13,558 bases of DNA from JAOUEE01 sp051011595 (GCA_051011595.1 JBPCTQ010000248.1:1-13558), one strand, 5' to 3'; numbered from the stretch's first letter, positions 1-6,848 are shown. The notes: generated by a model not told the origin, from the sequence alone. Numbers and translations: made by a program.

Positions 1-981
1 CCATCGAGCAACACGGTGACGGTGCAATGGGAGACGATCGTCGTGCCCGAGCTCGACTCGGCCCTGCAGGCCGAGCCGGGCGCGGACTACGTCGCCGACA
101 GCGGCGAGGTGACCTTCGTGCCCGACGACGTGGACGAGATGGTTTCGATCGATGTGGCCGGCGACGCCATCGGCGAGAATGACGAGCTGATCCTCGTGCG
201 GTTCCACTCGCCGACCAACGCCGAGGTCGGTGGGTTCTACGGCCTGGGTGTTGTTGTCATCGTCGACGACGACGAGCGGGTGCTCACGGTGACGCCCAAC
301 ACCGATCTCGACGGCGGCGATCTCGTCACGCTCGCCGGCTCCGGCTGGGCGCCAGGATCGACGGTCGCGGCATGCCAGGCCGACGCCCAGCCGACCGAAC
401 CGGCGGTGAACGCCTGCCTCAGCGGCCAGTTCGGGGCCGTCACCACGACGGTGGCCCCCGACGGCACCATCTCGGTTCCCTACCGCGTCCGCCGCCAGGG
501 TTTTGTGGCCGCTCGAGGAGAGTTCATCGACTGCACCGATGGTGCGACGCCCTGCGTGATCGGAGCGGGCGAGATCGTGGGCGCAACTCCGGTCGGTCAG
601 ATCGCGACGGTGCCGCTGGCCTTCGCGGTACCACCGACCCCGCCGGCCACCCGGGGCCAGATCACGGTGACTCCATCGGTCGATGTGATCGACGGCGAGA
701 CGTTGACCGTGACCGGCACCGGCTTCCGGCCCGGGGCGGCCATCGAGATCTACCTCTGCCTGGCTCCGGTGACCGGCCCGTCGAACTGTGATTGGACCAC
801 ACGAGTCGACGTCGACGCTGACGGCGCCGGAGACTTCGCCACCACGATGCCAGCCGACCAGTTCCTGTTCGGTAGCAACAACTGCGCCACCAGGCCGTGT
901 GATGTCACCGCCGCCGAAGCGGTCGACTTCGTCGGCACGTTCACCACCACACCGATCGCCTTCGCGCCGGCCCCGCCGTAG
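1..981 (+). CDS. Secreted/surface protein, 3' part: Calx-beta plus two neocarzinostatin-like domains (5' partial)
   Basis: The reading frame is open from the first base, so this is the C-terminal 326 residues of a longer protein. Residues about 1-91 look like a Calx-beta domain: a GADYVADSGEVTFVPDD segment, then acidic ENDELILVRF, ending in VVVIVDDDE. Such domains bind calcium and are common in adhesins and exported proteins. Residues about 95-206 and 215-320 are two copies of a domain resembling the neocarzinostatin fold: a VTPxxxLxxGxxVTVxGxGxxPG opening, paired cysteines, then GTISVPYRVRR-like and CVIGAG segments. In known apoproteins this immunoglobulin-like fold carries an enediyne chromophore. 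Many actinobacterial homologues have no known ligand, and no biosynthesis genes are present here, so a structural or adhesive role is more likely. No membrane anchor or sorting motif follows the last domain. It converges on the next gene with only 3 bases between the stop codons. Confidence 0.75.
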   Translation, partial: PSSNTVTVQWETIVVPELDSALQAEPGADYVADSGEVTFVPDDVDEMVSIDVAGDAIGENDELILVRFHSPTNAEVGGFYGLGVVVIVDDDERVLTVTPNTDLDGGDLVTLAGSGWAPGSTVAACQADAQPTEPAVNACLSGQFGAVTTTVAPDGTISVPYRVRRQGFVAARGEFIDCTDGATPCVIGAGEIVGATPVGQIATVPLAFAVPPTPPATRGQITVTPSVDVIDGETLTVTGTGFRPGAAIEIYLCLAPVTGPSNCDWTTRVDVDADGAGDFATTMPADQFLFGSNNCATRPCDVTAAEAVDFVGTFTTTPIAFAPAPP

Positions 982-984
982 AGG

Positions 985-2184
985 TCAGGCGAAGCCGACC
1001 AGGGGGTCGTAGTACCCCTCCAGTTCGGTGCGCACACTGGGTGACCCATCCTCCTTGGTGAAGGTGGCCACCCGTCGGTACAGCAGCCAGTCGCCTTTGA
1101 ACAGCTGGTGGTCGCTGGGTCCGCACGCCAAGTGGGTGCGGGGTCCGCCGGTGAAGCTGGGGACGAATCGCATCCGCTCGAGCCCGGCCAACAAGCCTGG
1201 CCCGGTGAACGTCTCGGTGCGCGCCCGGTACAACCCCTCACAGAACACCCGGGCCGAGTCGTAGGCCAGGACGGGCACCGTGTTGGGATTGTGGGGTCGG
1301 TAGCCGTAGTGCGCCTCGAAGTCGTCGAGGAAGCGGCCATAGAGCGGGTTCTCCTCACAGACCTGGTCGAGGCCGACCCACCCCTCGAGCGCCTCCATCC
1401 ATTCCTTGAACGCATAACAGAACTGGAACGCCGTGGTCATGATGCGCGGCGGATCCCAGTTGAGCCGGTCGAACATGGGACGCATCAACGTGGTGGGCCA
1501 ACCGAACCCCATGTACGCGAGCCCCTCGGCGCCGCTGTCGCGTAGCCGCTCGAGGCGATCCTCGAGGTCGGTCGGTGTCTGGGTGATGGTTTCGATTCCC
1601 ACAATGCGCAGATCGAACTCGTCGGCCGCATGTCGGAAGGAGTCGAAGTACTCCTTGCCGTTGGGGCTCATCTCGTTGAGCACCCCCACGGCCTCGATGC
1701 CCCGACCCTTGAACCACGACCCCATGAGCTGGCCTTCTTCGGTGCAGCCGCCGTTGCCCAACCGCAGGCAGTAGTCGCCGTGCCATTCCGATGTGCCCGA
1801 CCAGGTCAGGCACGGAAGTTTCAACTCATGGTTGACGAAGTCGCGCAGCACCCGGGCGTTGTCGGAGATCATGGGACCGATCACCCCGATGCAGCCTTGA
1901 TCCTTGAGCCACTGCAGACCCACCTTGGCGTTGTCGGGGTGATGGTGCGGGAGTGCGTAGTGGCGGCTCACGATCAGCTCGAGCGGTCGGTTGACCAGAC
2001 CCTGCTGCACGGCCTGTTCGAAGGCCAGCATGATCGGTTCGATGTACATCGGGCCCAGATAGCTGTCGGGCATCTCGAGGTCGGAGATGTAGCCGATCTT
2101 GATGGGATCGAACTGCATACCCGTGAGGCCGAGGTTCTGCTCGGGTTCTGAGGTGGTGACCAGGTTGTCGAAGATGTCGCTCAT
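985..2184 (-). CDS. Periplasmic-binding-protein-fold protein (AmiC/branched-chain amino acid binding type) without signal peptide
   Basis: The 399-aa product resembles type I substrate-binding proteins of the amide, urea and branched-chain amino acid family. It shows an opening strand IKIGYISDLEMPDSYLGP, a long helix with AFEQAVQQG, a GCIGVIGPMISDNARVL segment, an LPCLTWSGTSEW strand, and VGVLNEMSPNGKEYFDSFR in the second lobe. Residues 1-25 are hydrophilic, with no signal peptide or lipobox, so it probably acts in the cytoplasm, perhaps as a ligand sensor like AmiC rather than as a transporter receptor. The ATG at 2184 is chosen because it overlaps the stop of the upstream SnoaL-like gene as ATGA. 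A longer in-frame extension would run through that gene. No permease or transport ATPase genes are adjacent. The ligand is unknown. Confidence 0.8.
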   Translation of the reverse strand: MSDIFDNLVTTSEPEQNLGLTGMQFDPIKIGYISDLEMPDSYLGPMYIEPIMLAFEQAVQQGLVNRPLELIVSRHYALPHHHPDNAKVGLQWLKDQGCIGVIGPMISDNARVLRDFVNHELKLPCLTWSGTSEWHGDYCLRLGNGGCTEEGQLMGSWFKGRGIEAVGVLNEMSPNGKEYFDSFRHAADEFDLRIVGIETITQTPTDLEDRLERLRDSGAEGLAYMGFGWPTTLMRPMFDRLNWDPPRIMTTAFQFCYAFKEWMEALEGWVGLDQVCEENPLYGRFLDDFEAHYGYRPHNPNTVPVLAYDSARVFCEGLYRARTETFTGPGLLAGLERMRFVPSFTGGPRTHLACGPSDHQLFKGDWLLYRRVATFTKEDGSPSVRTELEGYYDPLVGFA

Positions 2185-2621
2185 GGGATGGGAACCACCC
2201 GAATTCGGCTCAGCCGCAGATCGGCGATCCGCCACCGGCCATCGTCGCCCTTGCGGTAGGTCTCGTGGTAGTGCCCGTACCCTTCGAATTCGAGCGCCGG
2301 GTCGCCGGGTACACGGACCCGGTCGTACATGGCCCAGGTGCCCCTGGCTTCGTCGGGGGTAACCAGCTCGATCTCGGGCATGTGGCCGTGGTGCACCGTC
2401 TCGGCCGGATCGACCCATTGACGCATGTAGGCCACCAGATCGGCCCGGCCATCGATGATGCCGAGTGACCCGTCGAGACCGTTGCGTTCCATCTCGACCG
2501 CGGTGTCGAAGTGACAGTCGCGGGTGAAGCACTCACCCCAGTCGTCCCACTGTTTGGTGTCCATGAGGCGAAAGTAGCGAGCCTTCAGCTGTTTGATCGA
2601 CTCGATCTCGTGGTCGCTCAC
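2181..2621 (-). CDS. NTF2/SnoaL-like fold protein
   Basis: This is a 146-aa protein of the nuclear transport factor 2 / SnoaL-like superfamily. An N-terminal helix IESIKQLKARYFRLMDTKQWDDWGECFT is followed by DCHFDTAV, a short loop with IDGRADLVAYMRQWV, the HHGHMPEIEL strand with paired histidines, GTWAMYDRVRVP, and a final GHYHETYRKGDDGRWRIADLRLSRI. Members with this layout include scytalone- and steroid-dehydratase-like enzymes as well as small-ligand binders, so the reaction cannot be named. The GTG at 2621 is chosen because a GGAGGG ribosome site (plus-strand 2626-2631) sits 4 bases before it and the NTF2 fold begins right after it. The frame stays open upstream, but that extension is low in hydrophobic order and crosses the divergent promoter. 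The gene is coupled by ATGA to the substrate-binding-protein homologue, so the two probably work on the same small molecule. Confidence 0.85.
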   Translation of the reverse strand: MSDHEIESIKQLKARYFRLMDTKQWDDWGECFTRDCHFDTAVEMERNGLDGSLGIIDGRADLVAYMRQWVDPAETVHHGHMPEIELVTPDEARGTWAMYDRVRVPGDPALEFEGYGHYHETYRKGDDGRWRIADLRLSRIRVVPIP

Positions 2622-2699
2622 CCGGCCCTCCGTGGCGCTGGCGTCGGGGTGACAGTAGGGCCGACCGCAAGGAGTGGCCAGCTCCGTCGCCGAGGCCTC

Positions 2700-2728
2700 T
2701 TCACGGCCGTTGCCGTGCGTCGTACACT
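2700..2728 (+). promoter_or_regulatory. Putative promoter of the 187-aa gene
   Basis: A TTCACG hexamer at 2700-2705 and a TACACT hexamer at 2723-2728 are separated by 17 bases. The expected transcription start falls on the G of the GTG start codon at 2735, which would make the mRNA leaderless. This agrees with the lack of a clear ribosome site. It is inferred from spacing and hexamer match only. Confidence 0.45.
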
Positions 2729-2734
2729 TCAGGT

Positions 2735-3298
2735 GTGCACGAGACGGCCGAGATCGAATGGCTGGAACCGTCGCCGCTGGGGTCGATCGACCATCACTCG
2801 GTGGTGGTGCAGTTCGGTCAGGACGAACCCGCCGAGGCCCGACCACCGTCGGCCCGATCGCTGGCCGCCGCCAAGTGGCGGGGCCGGTGGCGAGACCGCT
2901 ACCGGAGATGGCATCAGCTCACTGTTTCGGCGCCGTCGCCCCGAGTGGACTCGGTGGTGCGGCGGGTTCTGCGTTGCGACCCCGACCAGGCGTTGGTCAT
3001 GGTCGAACAACGATTGGCGTCGGTGCCGGGTCTGGCTCTGGAAGGGCCTTTGAGCGATCGTGGCCACACCAGCCTGCAGCGGGCCCCCGGCCGGCTCTGT
3101 ATCCCGTTCTGCCGGCCTCGGGTCCCGATCTGGTTGGCGGTCGAACCGTGGTGGCGCGACCAGACCCTCGTGACCCTGTCGTTACGCACATCGCGGCGGT
3201 GGCGGTATCCGCTCCGGTACTTCGGCACCGCCCACACCGTTCTCGATCAGCTCACCCGGATCGAGTCGATCAAGGGATCGTCGGCGGCCGGCGCCTGA
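2735..3298 (+). CDS. Uncharacterised 187-aa protein
   Basis: The family is not recognised. The 187-residue product is soluble in appearance and rich in arginine and tryptophan (KWRGRWRDRYRRWHQL near residues 47-62; RRWRYPLRYFG near residue 155). It has no signal peptide or membrane segment. Codon third positions are strongly GC, as in the neighbouring genes, which supports this frame over the overlapping alternatives. The GTG start has a promoter-like pair of hexamers positioned for a leaderless transcript. The last 52 bases overlap the 3' end of the convergent 415-aa gene. The gene is divergent from the SnoaL-like gene. Function is unknown; the tail IESIKGSSAAGA looks like a flexible terminus read through the overlap. 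Confidence 0.6.
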   Translation: MHETAEIEWLEPSPLGSIDHHSVVVQFGQDEPAEARPPSARSLAAAKWRGRWRDRYRRWHQLTVSAPSPRVDSVVRRVLRCDPDQALVMVEQRLASVPGLALEGPLSDRGHTSLQRAPGRLCIPFCRPRVPIWLAVEPWWRDQTLVTLSLRTSRRWRYPLRYFGTAHTVLDQLTRIESIKGSSAAGA

Positions 3299-4494
3299 CG
3301 CCACCAGCCGGCCAGGAACGCCGCGCCGGCGAGGTAGAGCCGCTGGTGGTCGGGATCGAGTGCGGCTGCATCGAGGCAGGCGACCGTGTACTTCACCAGG
3401 TGGGCGTCGTGGCTGCACGCGGCGTTGTCGATCAGCGCCGACTCCACCTCCGCAACGGCGGGGTGATGCCACGCTGCCGCGCCGGCCTGGTCGGCGCCGT
3501 CGTCGATTGCCTCGGGCCAGCGGGCGTTGGCCGCCGGAGGGTCGTAGTCGGTGGAGGGGCCCGCTCCGTGGGCCATACGAAAGCCGCACCACTCGGTGAG
3601 GGCGGCATCGAGGGCCAGCGTGGGGTCGGCCAGGGATGGGGCAAGCTGACCCAAGGCCAACGGCATGGTGAGGGCATGGCTCCATCCGTAGGGTGCGGCG
3701 TGAGGGTCGTCGGTGAGCATGGCGGTGGCCGCCCGGCGCATGATGAGGCGGAACGCCCCCGGCACGGCGGCGGCGTCGACACTGGGAAATCGGGCCAGGG
3801 CCTGGTGCTGTTCGGCCTGGTCGATCAACAAGAAGACGCCGAACCCGGGATCACCGACCGGTGAGACGGCGGCCAACGCCGACTCGAGCTCGGCCCGCGA
3901 CCCCACGGCCCGGTCGCGGTTGGGGTGATCGAAGCGGAATCGCAGCTGGGATGAGCCGGCCAGGTCTCTGACCATGTGGCGGATCATGTGGTGATCGAGG
4001 GGAGTGGTGGGCTGTACCACCGGCCAGTTGCTCAACAGGATGGGAAGATGACCGGCCGCCCCGAGGAGCGGGACCAGGGCGTCGGATCCGGTGGCCAGCC
4101 GAAGTGGATCGTCCAGCCCGTCGACCGCCCGGTCGGCCTGGTCGACGTCGCCGGTTTCGATGGCGCTGCCGAGCATGGCCATGGCCGCCTCGAACGAGTC
4201 GGGGCTCGGACCGGGTGGATGGTCGATCGGCTCACCGCTGCTGTCGTAGATGGCGGCCAGGGCCACCAGACGGAGCCGGGCCGTGTGGCGCTGGTCGGCG
4301 CCGACTCGGTCGAGGAGACGGATCCGGGCCAGCAGCTCGAGCGGGGCGTGCAGGGTGAACGACGTATCGGCGGTGCGCGGCCGAGCCAGCACCCGACTGA
4401 CGCTTTCGGCCAAGGTGGCGTCGCTCAGCCTGTCGAGATCGCGGTCGCGGTAGACGTCGACGCTGTGCGGCGGGTCGATGTCGAAGAGGTTCAT
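3247..4494 (-). CDS. Uncharacterised 415-aa protein under a predicted SoxR-type promoter
   Basis: This is a 415-residue, alpha-helical-looking soluble protein with many histidines and no signal peptide or membrane helix. Three blocks faintly recall the questin-oxidase-like (DUF4243) Baeyer-Villiger oxygenases: TLHAPLELLARIRLL near residue 47, a YGWSHALTMPLAL block in the middle, and AHLVKYTVACLDAAALDP near the C-terminus. This is a resemblance from memory, not an assignment. The ATG at 4494 is preferred over the in-frame GTG at 4503, because the GTG overlaps the predicted -10 element (4502-4507) and so could not be on the mRNA. The promoter contains a SoxR-box-like dyad and the divergent gene is soxR, so induction by redox-active compounds is expected. 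The 3' end overlaps the convergent 187-aa gene by 52 bases. Confidence 0.75.
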   Translation of the reverse strand: MNLFDIDPPHSVDVYRDRDLDRLSDATLAESVSRVLARPRTADTSFTLHAPLELLARIRLLDRVGADQRHTARLRLVALAAIYDSSGEPIDHPPGPSPDSFEAAMAMLGSAIETGDVDQADRAVDGLDDPLRLATGSDALVPLLGAAGHLPILLSNWPVVQPTTPLDHHMIRHMVRDLAGSSQLRFRFDHPNRDRAVGSRAELESALAAVSPVGDPGFGVFLLIDQAEQHQALARFPSVDAAAVPGAFRLIMRRAATAMLTDDPHAAPYGWSHALTMPLALGQLAPSLADPTLALDAALTEWCGFRMAHGAGPSTDYDPPAANARWPEAIDDGADQAGAAAWHHPAVAEVESALIDNAACSHDAHLVKYTVACLDAAALDPDHQRLYLAGAAFLAGWWRQAPAADDPLIDSIRVS

Positions 4495-4501
4495 GGTTGC
4501 C

Positions 4502-4532
4502 ACGCTAGAACTTCAAGTAAGGTTGAAGTCAA
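4502..4532 (-). promoter_or_regulatory. SoxR-dependent-type promoter with long (19-bp) spacer
   Basis: Read on the minus strand, TTGACT (plus-strand 4527-4532) and TAGCGT (4502-4507) are separated by exactly 19 bases. Promoters activated by MerR-family regulators characteristically have 19-20 bp spacers instead of 17, and the activator untwists the DNA to align the two hexamers. Seven bases separate the -10 from the ATG at 4494, so transcription should start at or next to the first codon and the transcript should be leaderless. The dyad operator fills the spacer. Confidence 0.75.
4510..4529. promoter_or_regulatory. SoxR box (operator dyad) between soxR and the 415-aa gene
   Basis: Two perfect 7-base arms, ACTTCAA at 4510-4516 and TTGAAGT at 4523-4529, flank a 6-base centre. 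The 20-base site lines up without gaps with the enterobacterial SoxR box (arms ACCTCAAGTT/AACTTGAGGT), matching at 15 of 20 positions by hand alignment. It lies in the spacer of the minus-strand promoter and 31 bases before the soxR ATG. It could therefore serve both the 415-aa gene and soxR autoregulation. Confidence 0.75.
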
Positions 4533-4559
4533 GCAGTCGACGAAGGTCCCAGGAGTTCG

Positions 4560-5015
4560 ATGACCGACGCCACCCTGACCATCGGCGAGGTGGCGGCCCG
4601 CACGGGGGTGGCCTCATCGGCGCTGCGTTTCTACGAATCGCGCCGGCTGATTGCGGCGACGAGAACAGCCGGTGGTCAACGTCGGTTCGGGCGGGATGTG
4701 ATCCGGCGGGTCTCGTTCATCCGTGCCGCCCAACGGGTGGGGCTCACGCTCGACGAGATTGCCGCCGCGCTCGACGGGCTTCCGGGAGGGCGCACACCGA
4801 CCCGCCGCGATTGGGAACGAATGTCGTCGCGTTGGCGCCCCTGGCTCGACGCCCGCATTCGGGCCATGGAGGCCCTTCGCGATCAGGTCGATTCCTGTAT
4901 CGGATGTGGGTGCCTGTCCCTCGACACCTGCGCGCTCTACAACCCCGGTGATGCCGCGGCCGGTCTGGGTGACGGTCCTCGTTATCTGTTGGGAGACTCG
5001 TTCGGCGACCTGTGA
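4560..5015 (+). CDS. soxR: SoxR, [2Fe-2S] redox-sensing MerR-family transcriptional activator
   Basis: SoxR is a dimeric cytoplasmic activator whose [2Fe-2S] cluster is oxidised by redox-cycling compounds or superoxide, switching on target promoters. The 151-aa product has the MerR winged-helix N-terminus (TIGEVAARTGVASSALRFYES, residues 7-27, then GGQRRFGRDVIRRVSFI), a dimerisation helix at about 83-112, and a C-terminal cluster motif. Cysteines 113, 116, 118 and 124 form CxxCxCx5C in CIGCGCLSLDTCALYNPGD, the SoxR hallmark that separates it from metal-sensing relatives. Length is normal for the family. The ATG at 4560 has an AGGAG site at 4551-4555. A SoxR box lies upstream. The soxR stop overlaps the 3' end of the convergent peptidase-like gene by 34 bases. 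In actinobacteria SoxR usually controls a few oxidoreductases, oxygenases or transporters rather than a SoxS regulator. Confidence 0.93.
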   Translation: MTDATLTIGEVAARTGVASSALRFYESRRLIAATRTAGGQRRFGRDVIRRVSFIRAAQRVGLTLDEIAAALDGLPGGRTPTRRDWERMSSRWRPWLDARIRAMEALRDQVDSCIGCGCLSLDTCALYNPGDAAAGLGDGPRYLLGDSFGDL

Positions 5016-5794
5016 CCGCTGGTCAGCGAGTTGAGGTGGTCACTCAACCGGGCGCTGCGGCGGGTGGCTGCGGAGGGTCGCCGGCCGGTGGAACCGCGGA
5101 GATCGATCTCTGCGGTTGTGGTGGCTGTCTCCTCCAGGTGCCGGTGTTGGCGCTCGACGTCACCGCCGGGGTCGATCTCGATCGACATCTGTTCGGGGCC
5201 GTCGTCGGTCGTCCACCGTTGTTGCCACCAACGGCCGGTGCCGCTGTCCCACCAGATGAGGTGGCCCCCGGGGACCACCTGGCGGGCTTGCTCGATGTGG
5301 CCGCTGATGTCGAAGGGCCCCACGACACCCTGGTAGAAGGCCGGGAACACGAAGCCGCTGACCGGATACCCCTGGATGTCGTACTGGAACCGTTGATCCC
5401 CGACAGCCGCCACCGCGGCCACATATTCCACCGCACCTGTCTCGTCGGGAGCGGGCCCCACCAGTCGTCGCCGGCCGTCGGGGTTCACCAACAAGTCGAG
5501 GACCACCCGACTGACCGAGAGCGTCCAGTCGCCGGCGGCCGGGCTGACGCCAACCGGCGTGCCCTCGAAGCGATGGATACCGGCCGTCGTGGGGCCGACG
5601 TCGTCGCGTATCACCACCGGCCAATGTCCGAGTGGTACATCCTCGAGCCGAAAGAACGGGTTCACCGGGGCGGAGGTGTTCCAAGACGGCCAGAGGTCAC
5701 GGACCACCTGGGTTTGCACGGCCGCCACACCCCGGTTCAGCTCCCGCAAGCTGATGGACGGGGTCTGCGACACGATGGCGATTCCTTCGACCAC
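4982..5794 (-). CDS. Putative peptidase-like family protein with an eroded HE-type motif
   Basis: The protein is about 270 aa and cytoplasmic in appearance. The layout recalls a family of uncharacterised bacterial proteins: an N-terminal strand IAIVSQTPSIS, a helix QTQVVRDLWPSW, a strand WPVVIRDDVG, a central helix preceded by WTLSVS, then VEYVAAVAA, QGYPVSGFVFPAFY, and GGHLIWWDSGTGRWWQQRW. From memory, relatives carry SHExLEML in the central helix, like a zinc-peptidase signature. Here residues 95-102 read SRVVLDLL, so the putative His and Glu are missing and activity is doubtful. Roughly the last 45 residues are polar and arginine-rich. The GTG at 5794 has GGAG 9 bases upstream and keeps the first strand. 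GTGs at 5773 and 5854 are alternatives. It converges on soxR with a 34-base overlap. Confidence 0.6.
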   Translation of the reverse strand: MVEGIAIVSQTPSISLRELNRGVAAVQTQVVRDLWPSWNTSAPVNPFFRLEDVPLGHWPVVIRDDVGPTTAGIHRFEGTPVGVSPAAGDWTLSVSRVVLDLLVNPDGRRRLVGPAPDETGAVEYVAAVAAVGDQRFQYDIQGYPVSGFVFPAFYQGVVGPFDISGHIEQARQVVPGGHLIWWDSGTGRWWQQRWTTDDGPEQMSIEIDPGGDVERQHRHLEETATTTAEIDLRGSTGRRPSAATRRSARLSDHLNSLTSGHRSPNESPNR

Positions 5795-5936
5795 TTCGTT
5801 TCGCTCCGCTCGGGCCGCTCCGGTCCGTTGAGGTTCCGTCGGCGCTGACCGCACTCTGGCAACCGAGCGAGGCTCGCGTCTGCGCGGGCGTACTCACTCC
5901 GCTGACGGCGACATCAGCCGGCACCGTCGGAAATGC

Positions 5937-5966
5937 TTGGCGTGGCCGGGTCCGGCGGGCGACACT
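5937..5966 (+). promoter_or_regulatory. Putative promoter of the MOSC gene
   Basis: TTGGCG at 5937-5942 and GACACT at 5961-5966 are 18 bases apart. Six bases then lead to the GTG at 5973, so the transcript would begin at the start codon. There is no convincing ribosome site ahead of that GTG, which fits a leaderless mRNA. Confidence 0.4.
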
Positions 5967-5972
5967 GGCACG

Positions 5973-6542
5973 GTGACCGACACCACTGGAACACCCGTCC
6001 ACCTCACGACCGCCGAGCTCGACGCCGGACTCGACCACATCCGGCGCTCGCCGGCCGACCGCGGCGAGCTCACCATGGTGGTGCGGCGTCCCGCCGTGGA
6101 CGAGCGCGAGGTGCTGGACCGGGCCGAGCTAGACACCGAGGTCGGTGTGGTGGGCGACTCCTGGAACCAACGGGGATCACGGCGCACCGATGACGGCGGG
6201 CCCCATCCCGAGATGCAGCTCAACATCATGAACGCCCGCACCATCGAGCTGTTGTGCCCGGATCCGGATCGTCGGGCCTTGGCCGGCGACCAGCTCTACA
6301 TCGACATGGATCTCAGCGACGCCAACCTGCCGCCCGGCACCCGGCTCAACATCGGCACCGCCGTCATCGAGGTGACGGCCCAACCACACACCGGCTGCAA
6401 GAAGTTCGGCGAGCGGTTCGGCCTGGACGCGGCCCGTTGGGTGAATAGTGAGGCCGGCAAGGAACTGCATCTTCGGGGTATCAACGCCAAGGTGGTGCAG
6501 TCGGGCTCCATCTCGGCCGGTGACACGGTCACCAAGGCCTGA
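5973..6542 (+). CDS. MOSC-domain protein
   Basis: The 189-aa product carries a MOSC (molybdenum cofactor sulfurase C-terminal) domain from about residue 55 to the end. The segments are MNARTIELL, LAGDQLYIDMDLSDANLPPGTRLNIGTAVIEVT, and PHTGCKKFGERFG with Cys142, the conserved cysteine of the family, ending in LHLRGINAKVVQSGSISAGD. MOSC domains bind the molybdenum cofactor or its sulfur and occur in cofactor sulfurases and in YiiM/YcbX-type enzymes that reduce N-hydroxylated compounds. This is a stand-alone version whose substrate cannot be told from sequence. The first 50 residues have a helical segment (ELDAGLDHIRRSPADRGELTMVVRRP) typical of small stand-alone MOSC proteins. The GTG at 5973 is chosen over an upstream ATG at 5937 because promoter-like hexamers occupy 5937-5966. 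It converges on the 100-aa gene with a 3-base gap. Confidence 0.85.
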   Translation: MTDTTGTPVHLTTAELDAGLDHIRRSPADRGELTMVVRRPAVDEREVLDRAELDTEVGVVGDSWNQRGSRRTDDGGPHPEMQLNIMNARTIELLCPDPDRRALAGDQLYIDMDLSDANLPPGTRLNIGTAVIEVTAQPHTGCKKFGERFGLDAARWVNSEAGKELHLRGINAKVVQSGSISAGDTVTKA

Positions 6543-6545
6543 GCG

Positions 6546-6848
6546 TCAGCCGTCGGCGAGGTACGCGATCACCGGAGCGGCGGCCGGGTCCGCAGAGGTG
6601 ATCTCGACCGACACTGTCTGGTCGCTGTCGGTCACCTCCAACGTGAGGAAGGCGCACCAGGTGGCTTCGCGGCGGGCGAGATCGTGTACGTGTTCGCGGA
6701 AACGAGATGGAAACACCAGGCGGCGGCCATCGGGAACCTCAGACGCCTCGATCAGGTGGGTACGGAGCTCGGCCCACTCGCCGGCCTGGGCGGCGGCCCC
6801 GTCGGGTGTGAGGGTGCAGGCGATGGGAATCGAGGGTCGGCGGCTCAT
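6546..6848 (-). CDS. Small (100-aa) uncharacterised protein, predicted SoxR target
   Basis: A 100-residue soluble protein beginning MSRRPSIPIACTLTPDG, with an AEWAELRTHL helix, a GRRLVFP strand, a helix HDLARREATWCAFLTLEV containing Cys65, and an ending VEITSADPAAAPVIAYLAD. From memory it resembles small proteins often found beside MerR-family genes in actinobacteria. Those carry a conserved Cys11-type cysteine near the N-terminus and a CCAF or xCAF motif in the second helix. Their biochemical role is not established to my knowledge. The ATG at 6848 lies 6 bases beyond a predicted -10, so the start codon would be the first mRNA base. A longer in-frame start at 6869 would lie inside the operator and is rejected. 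The promoter has the same 19-base spacer and dyad as the one beside soxR, 2.4 kb away. Confidence 0.75.
   Translation of the reverse strand: MSRRPSIPIACTLTPDGAAAQAGEWAELRTHLIEASEVPDGRRLVFPSRFREHVHDLARREATWCAFLTLEVTDSDQTVSVEITSADPAAAPVIAYLADG

Noticed and set aside
985..2532. Longer 515-aa version of the substrate-binding-protein homologue
   Set aside because: The extra N-terminal part is the SnoaL-like gene read in another frame, is Arg/Gly/His-rich and has no fold. The ATGA overlap supports the start at 2184.
2674..3864. Long plus-strand open frame of 396 codons crossing the 187-aa and 415-aa genes
   Set aside because: It overlaps two better frames, is Gly/Arg/Val-rich with low-complexity composition, and matches no family. 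Long antisense frames are expected in high-GC DNA.
4501..4503. GTG start for the 415-aa gene nine bases upstream of the ATG
   Set aside because: It overlaps the predicted -10 hexamer, so it would not be on the transcript. There is also no ribosome site.
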